This document shows positions 1 to 5,313 of a stretch of DNA of 8,686 bases, piece after piece. Numbering within the stretch: position 1 is the stretch's first letter; the number at the start of each line of letters is the position of its first letter. This DNA comes from Thioalkalivibrio sp. (GTDB lineage: Bacteria > Pseudomonadota > Gammaproteobacteria > Ectothiorhodospirales > Ectothiorhodospiraceae): assembly GCA_007119005.1 (NCBI GenBank), contig SKQM01000091.1, positions 1 to 8,686 of the forward strand, in the 5' to 3' direction. The translations under genes were made by a program, and so were the position numbers. The notes under the pieces were generated by a model. It was not told where the DNA came from and did not search any database. It worked only from the letters and a program-made list of their open reading frames with translations.

Positions 1-79
1 TCCCTGCCGCCGACACCCGCGCGCACGGCTCCCAGACCCCGGCACTCCTACTGCAGCACCGACCAGTGCCAAACGGTAC
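1..79. other. Intergenic stretch downstream of asnO, no gene seen
   Basis: This short stretch lies beyond the stop codon of the leftward amidotransferase gene. On the minus strand there is an AGGAG-like run at 45-49, but no ATG follows it inside the window, and the only GTG codons sit at poor spacing. I see no U-tract terminator. The next leftward gene, if it is the expected N-acetylglutaminylglutamine synthetase, would start to the left of base 1. Confidence 0.5.
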
Positions 80-1867
80 CTAAACCCCATCCACGTGGTT
101 CTGCAGCCAGAACTCGAGCAGGGCGAGGTGCCAGAGCTTGGAACCCTGAATGCGGGTGAAGTGCTGGTCGGGCTCGGCGAGCAGCTTCTGCACGTATTCC
201 GGTCGGTAGATGCCCCGTTCCCGAGCCGCCCGCGAACCCAGGATGTCGCGCATGAAATCGAGGAAGTCGCCGCGCACGAACTTCAGCGCCGGCACCGGAA
301 AGTAGCCCTTGGGGCGGTCCAGCACCGCATCGGGCAGACGCCCACGCGCGATCTGCTTCAACACCTTCTTGCCACCGTCGCCGAGCTTCATATGCGGTGG
401 CATCGAGGCCGCAACCTCGACCAGTTCGTGATCGAGGAACGGAACCCGTGCCTCGAGCCCGAAGGCCATGGTCATGTTGTCGACCCGCTTCACGGGGTCA
501 TCGACGATCAGCGTGGTCACGTCGAGCGCCAGCACCGCGTCGATGAAGCTGTCGGCGCGATCGGTCTCCAGCGCCGCCAACTCCGTACGCAACCACTCGC
601 CCGCCACATCGCCAACCGGCGGACGGGCGAGCAGTTCGCGCATCTCCGGGTCGTCGCGGTCGAAATAGTGGCGCCGGAACCGGTCGGGCCAGTCGCCGTC
701 GCGGTCCTCGGCCATGCGCGGGTACCAGAAATAACCGCCGAAGACCTCGTCGGCGCCCTGCCCCGACTGCACCACTTTCACGTGCCGGGAGACCTGCTCG
801 GAGAGCAGATAAAAGGCCACCGCGTCCTGGCCGAACATCGGTTCGGCCATCGCCCCGACCGCCTCGGGCAGGCGGCGCAGCACCTCGCTGTTGGGGATCA
901 GGGTACGCTGGTGATCGGTAGAGTAGCGCTCCGCCACGGGATCCGAATATTCGAACTCGGACCCCTTTTCCTCCGGCTGATCCTCGAAACCGATGGTGAA
1001 GGTGCGCAGATCGTGAGCGCCCTCCTCCATTGCCAGGGCGACGAGCAGACTGGAGTCCAGCCCGCCGGAGAGCAGTATCCCCACGGGTACGTCCGCGACC
1101 TCCAGGCGCCGCCGCACGGCTCGACGCAATCCCGCCTCGACCCGCTCGCGCCACTCGTTGTCGTCCAGCGGCTGCTCAGGCCGGCGCGCACAGAGGCGCC
1201 AGTAGCATTCCTCGTGTTCGTGCCCGTCGGCCTCGACGAGCAGGTAATGACCCGGGCGAAGCTTGCGGATGCCCTGCAGGACCGTGCGCGGCGCCGGGAC
1301 CACCGCGTGCAGGGAAAACAGCAGGTGCAGTGACTCGGCATCCAGCCCGGTGTCGACGTTGCCGCTGGCGAGCAGGGCCTGGGTGTTGGAAGCGAACCGG
1401 ATGCCGTGACCGGAACGCGCGAGATAAACCGGTTTGATCCCCATGCGGTCCCGCGCGAGCAGAAGCCGCTGCGACCGGGGGTCATAAAGGGCGAAGGCGA
1501 ACATGCCGTGCAGGCGCGCCACCACGCCTTCGCCCCACTCCGCGTAACCGCGCAGGATCACCTCGGTGTCGCCGGTGGAGAAGAAGCGGTGACCCCGCTT
1601 CTCGAGATCGGCACGGAGTACCCGGAAATTATAGATCGCGCCGTTGAAGACCAGCGCCAGACCCGTCTCCGGATCGAACATCGGTTGGTGCGCCCGCTGC
1701 GAGAGATCGAGGATGGCCAAACGCCGGTGACCGAGGGCCACCCGCCCCGAGGCCCAGACGCCATCGGCATCGGGTCCGCGCCGGGCCAGTGCCGGCAGCA
1801 TGCGCGCGACGGCATCGACATCCGCGCGTCGGTCACCCCAGACGAATTCACCCGCGATTCCGCACAT
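80..1867 (-). CDS. asnO: N-acetylglutaminylglutamine amidotransferase (asparagine synthetase B-like)
   Basis: A 595-residue class II glutamine amidotransferase fused to an asparagine-synthetase ATP-pyrophosphatase domain. Seen: the protein opens with MCGIAGE, so Cys2 becomes the N-terminal nucleophile after Met removal. Arg49, NGAIYN (75-80) and the GDTE motif (99-102) complete the glutaminase site. The PPi-loop SGGLDSS is at residues 267-273. Known of the family: such enzymes take ammonia from glutamine to amidate a carboxylate. The segment HAVVPAPRTVL, the QSGQGADE motif and a length of about 590 (AsnB is about 554) fit the branch that converts N-acetylglutaminylglutamine to its amide, a compatible solute. 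The start was chosen at 1867 rather than the in-frame codon at 1894 because only that puts Cys at position 2; GGGGG lies 7 nt upstream. LysR precedes it by 78 bp on the same strand. A plain AsnB-type asparagine synthetase is the alternative. Confidence 0.82.
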   Translation of the reverse strand: MCGIAGEFVWGDRRADVDAVARMLPALARRGPDADGVWASGRVALGHRRLAILDLSQRAHQPMFDPETGLALVFNGAIYNFRVLRADLEKRGHRFFSTGDTEVILRGYAEWGEGVVARLHGMFAFALYDPRSQRLLLARDRMGIKPVYLARSGHGIRFASNTQALLASGNVDTGLDAESLHLLFSLHAVVPAPRTVLQGIRKLRPGHYLLVEADGHEHEECYWRLCARRPEQPLDDNEWRERVEAGLRRAVRRRLEVADVPVGILLSGGLDSSLLVALAMEEGAHDLRTFTIGFEDQPEEKGSEFEYSDPVAERYSTDHQRTLIPNSEVLRRLPEAVGAMAEPMFGQDAVAFYLLSEQVSRHVKVVQSGQGADEVFGGYFWYPRMAEDRDGDWPDRFRRHYFDRDDPEMRELLARPPVGDVAGEWLRTELAALETDRADSFIDAVLALDVTTLIVDDPVKRVDNMTMAFGLEARVPFLDHELVEVAASMPPHMKLGDGGKKVLKQIARGRLPDAVLDRPKGYFPVPALKFVRGDFLDFMRDILGSRAARERGIYRPEYVQKLLAEPDQHFTRIQGSKLWHLALLEFWLQNHVDGV

Positions 1868-1945
1868 GGCCCAGCCCCCGAGCGTTTTCCGCAAGTGTAA
1901 CGGGTCGGGGAGTCCCCGTGAGTCCCGGGTCGGGACCCGGTGGTG
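1868..1945. promoter_or_regulatory. LysR-asnO spacer with GC-rich dyads
   Basis: This 78-bp gap separates the LysR stop from the asnO start. Two compact dyads are visible: CCGGGT-CGGG-ACCCGG at 1925-1940 (with an alternative pairing GTCCCG-GGT-CGGGAC at 1922-1936) and CGGGG-AGT-CCCCG at 1906-1918. Neither is followed by a T-run in the leftward direction, so they are not canonical rho-independent terminators. They could be partial attenuators, protein binding sites, or GC-rich coincidence. No convincing -10/-35 for asnO is visible here, so read-through from LysR is plausible. Confidence 0.4.
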
Positions 1946-2905
1946 CTACAGGTTCACGCGCGATCCGCAGTGCGCCATGGACCACCAGTCCGGCAGCTCC
2001 TCCGACTCCGGATCGGGAGCCCGCTCGGCAAAGGCCTCGGTCAGCATTCCCGCCAGAGTCAGGGTCGCCATGCCCGAGCGGTCGAGATCCGCAAAGGCCA
2101 GCGAGAACGGTACGACGTGAATCGATCCCGCCTCGAGTTCGAGGGCCACCAGCGCCCCGCGGTCCAGCGACTCACGCACCAGGCACTCCGGCAGCCATGC
2201 AAAGGCGAAACCGGCCTGCACGATACGCAAAGCGGTCTCCATGTGGCTCACTGTCCAGCGCTGCTCGGCTTCGAGCCAGCCGGCTTCGGCATCGCGCAGC
2301 TCGGCGGAATCCCGAACCACCACCTGGCGGCTGTGCCGGAGATCACGCATCGACAGCCGTGGCCCCGGGCGCAGGGCCAGCGGATGACCTGGGTGGGCCA
2401 CACAGATCATCCGCACTTGCCCAAGCGGCTCGGCCAGAAAGCCGGAGGGGATGTCGGGCCCGATCAGGAGATCCACCTCTCCGGCCTCGAGCAGTGCCGG
2501 GCCACCCCCAAGCACCGTCTCATGCAGTTCCACGCGCGTATCCGGGAAGTGGCTGGAGAATTCCTGGAGCGAATCGATGACCACTGCCGGGGGAATGACC
2601 TGATCGATCGCGATGGACAATTCGGTCTGGATGCCGGAACCGAGCATCAACGCAAGATCCTCGACGGACGTCGCCTCGTCCAGAAGGTGCTCGGCACGAC
2701 GCAGCAGCGCCTCACCCGCAGCGGTCAATTCCGCCTTCCGGCCGCGAACCTCGAGCAAGGCCACGCCCAGTTGCTGCTGCAGCTTCTGTACTGCGTGATT
2801 GATGCTCGACGGGCTCTTGTGAACGATCTCGGCCGCCTTCGCGAACCCGCCTGCGTCCACGACGGCTTTCAGCATCCGCCACTGTTCCAGCGTTACCTTC
2901 GGCAT
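1946..2905 (-). CDS. LysR-family transcriptional regulator
   Basis: A 319-residue LysR-type regulator, the usual family length. Seen: the N-terminal winged helix-turn-helix spans about residues 3-62, with the core GGFAKAAEIVHKSPSSINHA at 19-38 followed by LQQQLGV and the LTAAG wing. A predicted linker helix follows (about 62-90), then a periplasmic-binding-protein-like effector domain (about 92-297) and a short acidic tail ending in DWW. The family's usual LE..LG..LF.R motif reads LQQQLGVALLEVRGR here, a mild variant. The ATG at 2905 was chosen over an in-frame TTG at 2920 because GGAGGG sits 7 nt upstream of the ATG and overlaps the TTG. LysR proteins bind promoter DNA and respond to small ligands. 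The ligand cannot be read from the sequence. The downstream same-strand asnO makes control of compatible-solute synthesis a possible but unproven role. Confidence 0.93.
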   Translation of the reverse strand: MPKVTLEQWRMLKAVVDAGGFAKAAEIVHKSPSSINHAVQKLQQQLGVALLEVRGRKAELTAAGEALLRRAEHLLDEATSVEDLALMLGSGIQTELSIAIDQVIPPAVVIDSLQEFSSHFPDTRVELHETVLGGGPALLEAGEVDLLIGPDIPSGFLAEPLGQVRMICVAHPGHPLALRPGPRLSMRDLRHSRQVVVRDSAELRDAEAGWLEAEQRWTVSHMETALRIVQAGFAFAWLPECLVRESLDRGALVALELEAGSIHVVPFSLAFADLDRSGMATLTLAGMLTEAFAERAPDPESEELPDWWSMAHCGSRVNL

Positions 2906-2912
2906 AACAGCA

Positions 2913-2918
2913 CCCTCC
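2913..2918 (-). promoter_or_regulatory. Ribosome binding site of the LysR gene
   Basis: GGAGGG on the minus strand lies 7 nt before the ATG at 2905. It decides the start, because the longer TTG-initiated reading frame would begin just beside this site and have no ribosome binding site of its own. Confidence 0.8.
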
Positions 2919-3087
2919 AACGGCCAGTCGTGCCCGCTCCGGGCCCGGGAGACTGCACAAACGCAGCCGCGGCCGATTCGGCCCCAATTTATTGGTTCAT
3001 AAGAATACGCTAATCTTTGTTGCTAAGCGAACACCCTGCGGATGGCATGCCAGCCCGGAAGATGAAGATCACCCCCACCCGCGGGTC
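2919..3087 (-). promoter_or_regulatory. LysR upstream region with AT-rich promoter-like island and adjacent palindromes
   Basis: The gap between the protease gene and LysR changes from GC-rich to AT-rich at about 2984-3026. Within it, the perfect odd palindrome GGCCGA-T-TCGGCC (2971-2983) abuts CCAAT-TT-ATTGG (2984-2995). Leftward promoter-like hexamers are present but weak: TTAGCA at 3026-3021 with TATGAA at 3001-2996 (19-bp spacer), or TTCGCT at 3031-3026 with TATTCT at 3007-3002 (18-bp spacer). A 10-bp palindrome TGGCATGCCA is at 3043-3052 and ACCCGCGGGT at 3077-3086, just past the protease stop. LysR genes are commonly autoregulated, so the dyads are candidate operator sites. No canonical terminator for the protease gene is visible. 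Confidence 0.4.
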
Positions 3088-3897
3088 TCAACGAGGCAGA
3101 TTGAGGATCAGGTGCCCGTCACGCTGAGCGAACTCCAGGTACCGGAGCACACTCATGCCCAGCAGGACCTGGTCGCTGGTCATCCCCGGGTTGATGTGCC
3201 CTCTCACGTTCGCCAGCAAGAAGGGGCCGAACCCGAGTTCATCGATGCGCGTGTGCCAGATATCGACGGCCCCGTTGGCCGTCATCGCCCGCCCCCGGGA
3301 TCCCGCGTGCAGACCCAGACTCTCGGCGAGGTGCGCCGGCACCGAAACCTGTGTCGCGCCGGTATCCAGCAGGAAAACGACCGGCTCGCCGTTGATCGTG
3401 CCAGGCGCAAGGTAGTGGCCGACGTGATTGCGTCGAAGCACCAGTTCGTCCATCGCGCCATACTCGACCACGAGGTTGCGATTGGGAAATTCGCGACGGT
3501 CCAGGTAATCGTCGAACAGCAACCACATCAGCGCGAAGGCGCCGACCCAGGCCACGGTGATCAGTGCAAAACTCAAAGGCCTGCGGCCCGACGCGGTGGC
3601 ACCCGGCGCACTCACGGGTTTCGGGAAATCCTGTTTGGCCTCGGCCGGACCGACCGTTTCCAGCGTCGCGAGCTGCAGGCGTATCCAGGCGTCGTGCTCA
3701 CGTCGAAGCTCGGGGTCTGCCAGCACGCGATAAGACTGGTCGATGATCCGCCTGACCCGCTCCGCACGCTCCCGCTGTCCCGGATGGCGGTCTGGATCCC
3801 ACTTCCGTGCCAGCATCGTCCACGCGCCCTGGATCACCTCGGCGCTGGCGTCCTCGCGGACCTGCAGGTTTTCATAATGGGTTCGGATGCGCTTCAC
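3088..3897 (-). CDS. Membrane-anchored DnaJ-like/retropepsin-type aspartic protease fusion
   Basis: A 269-residue protein in three parts. Residues 6-71 resemble a J-domain: HYENLQV at the start, a helix ending ARKW, then DPDRHPG (34-40), then a helix with SYRVLADPELRREHD. The signature His-Pro-Asp is Asp-Pro-Asp here, so the normal DnaK-stimulating His is absent. After a Pro/Ala linker, residues 108-128 form one transmembrane helix. The C-terminal part (about 160-269) is a single retropepsin-like domain with FLLDTGATQVSVP (catalytic Asp178) and a closing LLGMSVLRYLEF motif, as in the clan AA aspartic protease family. Such proteins have one Asp per chain and are expected to act as dimers. The topology suggests a cytoplasmic J-like part and a periplasmic protease. 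The start is GTG at 3897 with GAGGAG 8 nt upstream. It is divergent from the pump operon. Substrate unknown. Confidence 0.85.
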   Translation of the reverse strand: MKRIRTHYENLQVREDASAEVIQGAWTMLARKWDPDRHPGQRERAERVRRIIDQSYRVLADPELRREHDAWIRLQLATLETVGPAEAKQDFPKPVSAPGATASGRRPLSFALITVAWVGAFALMWLLFDDYLDRREFPNRNLVVEYGAMDELVLRRNHVGHYLAPGTINGEPVVFLLDTGATQVSVPAHLAESLGLHAGSRGRAMTANGAVDIWHTRIDELGFGPFLLANVRGHINPGMTSDQVLLGMSVLRYLEFAQRDGHLILNLPR

Positions 3898-3905
3898 CTT
3901 GCGGT

Positions 3906-3940
3906 CTCCTCAAGCCAGCCGGGGCCCAACCCGGCGCTTG
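3906..3940 (-). promoter_or_regulatory. Ribosome binding site of the protease gene abutted by a strong hairpin
   Basis: Read leftward, GAGGAG (3911-3906) sits 8 nt before the GTG start. Immediately ahead is a hairpin made of CAAGC (3911-3915) pairing with GCTTG (3936-3940), and GCCGGG (3918-3923) pairing with CCCGGC (3930-3935). It has a 6-nt loop and one 2-nt bulge, giving 11 base pairs. Its last base overlaps the first G of the ribosome binding site. It could modulate translation if the transcript starts upstream of 3940. Confidence 0.5.
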
Positions 3941-4174
3941 CCATGAGACATTCCATGCGCGTCGGAAGTGCCCGCATCTGGTCGGGGCCCCGGTTGGCAC
4001 ATGGGGCATTCCCCCCTGCCTTGCGGGCAGGCGTGCAACGACGCCAGACCGGGTGCAGGATATGAGTCCGGCGACGCTCCGACCGACCGATGGTCCGACG
4101 CGCGTGCCATCAGGGGTGAACTTTGTCTCGCTTTGACTCACCGTTCAATGTGCCCTCCTCCCCGCGGAGTACCA
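3941..4174. promoter_or_regulatory. Divergent intergenic region between protease gene and RND operon
   Basis: No gene is supported here. Visible elements are the palindrome CGGGGCCCCG (3983-3992), small hairpins GGGG-CATT-CCCC (4003-4014) and CCTGCC-TTGCG-GGCAGG (4015-4031), a dyad TTGA-N8-TCAA (4133-4148), and GGAG at 4166-4169, which is 5 nt before the adaptor start. TTGACT at 4133-4138 resembles a -35 box but has no acceptable -10 at 16-18 bp. GATATG at 4059-4064 resembles a -10 but lacks a -35. Promoters for both directions must lie here but cannot be placed confidently. No SoxR-type box was seen. Confidence 0.45.
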
Positions 4175-5287
4175 ATGACCCGTCGATTCTTCCTGATGCT
4201 GCTCGCCGTGACCCTGGTGTTGGGCGGGATCTTCGGGTTCAAGGCTTTCATCGACGCGCAGATCGATGCCTTCTTCGACGACATGCCGGTCCCGACCGCG
4301 ACCATCACGACGACCGAGGCCGGGACCGCCCGCTGGACACCCGAGATCCGGGCGATCGGCAGCCTCGAGGCGGTCCAGGGCGCGGAACTCAGCACCGAGG
4401 TCGGGGGCATCGTGCGGGAGATCCTGTTTCAGCCGGGTAGCGAGGTCGTCGAAGACACCATCCTGCTGCGGCTCGACACCGAGACCGCCCAGGCGGAGCT
4501 GGTCAGCCTGGAGGCGGCCGCCCGACTGGCCGAACAGGAGTGGCGGCGCGCACGCAGGCTGGCGGAGGAGCAGAACATCTCCGAGGCGGAACTGCAGCGC
4601 CGGGGGAGCGAACTGGATCAGGCCCGCGCCGCGGTTGCGGCACAGCGGGCGCGAATCAGCCAGCGCAGCGTCCGCGCCCCTTTCGACGGCGTGCTCGGCA
4701 TTCGCCGCGTCAACCTGGGCCAGTACGTGTCCCCTGGCGATCCCATCGTGACACTCGAGTCGGTGGACCCGATCTACGTGAACTTCACCCTCGCCGAAGG
4801 CCGGCTGGGCCAGGTCTCTGCGGGCCAGGCGGTACAAGTGCGCGTCGATGCCTTTGCCGAGACCTTCGAGGGCCGGATTTCCGCGATCGAACCGCGGGTG
4901 CGAACCGATTCGCGCAGCTTCGAGGTGCAGGCACTTCTGAGCAACCCGGAGCGCCGGCTCCGCGCCGGGCAGTTCGCGCGCGTGACGCTGACGACCGGGG
5001 AACCGGCGGCGGTGATCGTGCTGCCGCAGACGGCGGTCCGCTTCAACCCCTTCGGCAACTCCGTGTTCGTGCTCTATGAAGATGACGCGGGCCAGCTCCG
5101 GGTGCGCGAACGTTTCGTGCAGACCGGCGAGCGACGGGGTGACCTGATCCGCATCGTCGACGGACTGGAGGCAGGCGAGCGGGTGGCCAGCAGCGGCCTG
5201 CTGAAACTGCAGAACGAAACGCCGGTCGAGATCACGACAGAGGCGCAGCCCAGTGAAGATCCGGACCCGCGTCCGGGCAATGCCTGA
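4175..5287 (+). CDS. RND efflux periplasmic adaptor (membrane fusion protein, MexH-like)
   Basis: A 370-residue adaptor linking an inner-membrane RND pump to an outer-membrane channel. Seen: an N-terminal hydrophobic segment (about 5-24) without a lipobox Cys, so it is probably an uncleaved membrane anchor rather than a lipoprotein. The first half of the lipoyl/barrel-sandwich domain contains VGGIVREILFQPGSEV. A charged Ala/Glu/Arg-rich alpha-hairpin (about 91-160) is followed by the second lipoyl half with APFDGVLG (168-175) and GQYVSPGDPIV. Beta-barrel and membrane-proximal domains follow, and the acidic tail is rich in Pro. Length and arrangement match MexH (about 370 residues). Start chosen at 4175, because GGAG lies 5 nt upstream and a signal anchor follows directly. 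The frame is open to 3968 but that extension is Pro/Arg-rich and unlike the family. It forms an operon with the transporter 26 bp downstream. Confidence 0.93.
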   Translation: MTRRFFLMLLAVTLVLGGIFGFKAFIDAQIDAFFDDMPVPTATITTTEAGTARWTPEIRAIGSLEAVQGAELSTEVGGIVREILFQPGSEVVEDTILLRLDTETAQAELVSLEAAARLAEQEWRRARRLAEEQNISEAELQRRGSELDQARAAVAAQRARISQRSVRAPFDGVLGIRRVNLGQYVSPGDPIVTLESVDPIYVNFTLAEGRLGQVSAGQAVQVRVDAFAETFEGRISAIEPRVRTDSRSFEVQALLSNPERRLRAGQFARVTLTTGEPAAVIVLPQTAVRFNPFGNSVFVLYEDDAGQLRVRERFVQTGERRGDLIRIVDGLEAGERVASSGLLKLQNETPVEITTEAQPSEDPDPRPGNA

Positions 5288-5313
5288 CGCCGGCGGCCAT
5301 CAGGAACCCTGCG

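Noticed and set aside
95..1333. 412-codon open frame on the plus strand opposite the amidotransferase
   Set aside because: It is antisense to a well-recognised enzyme, has a composition typical of a shadow frame, and shows no recognisable motif.
1868..1894. Nine-residue upstream extension of the amidotransferase
   Set aside because: Class II amidotransferases need Cys at residue 2 to become the N-terminal nucleophile; an extension would abolish that.
2906..2920. TTG-initiated longer form of LysR
   Set aside because: The TTG lies on the ribosome binding site of the downstream ATG and has no site of its own.
1940..3013. 357-codon plus-strand open frame across the LysR gene
   Set aside because: It is fully overlapped by a convincing LysR gene on the other strand, and the translation looks like reverse-complement noise.
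3077..3086. ACCCGCGGGT palindrome after the protease stop as a terminator
   Set aside because: It has almost no loop and no following T-run in the leftward direction, so it is not a credible intrinsic terminator.
3872..4141. Minus-strand small open frame in the divergent intergenic region
   Set aside because: It overlaps the protease gene start in another frame, has no good ribosome binding site, and the Pro/Gly/Arg-rich translation lacks any recognisable feature.
3968..4174. 69-codon N-terminal extension of the adaptor protein
   Set aside because: The extension is Pro/Arg/Cys-rich and unlike adaptor proteins. The ATG at 4175 has GGAG at 5 nt and is followed at once by a membrane anchor.
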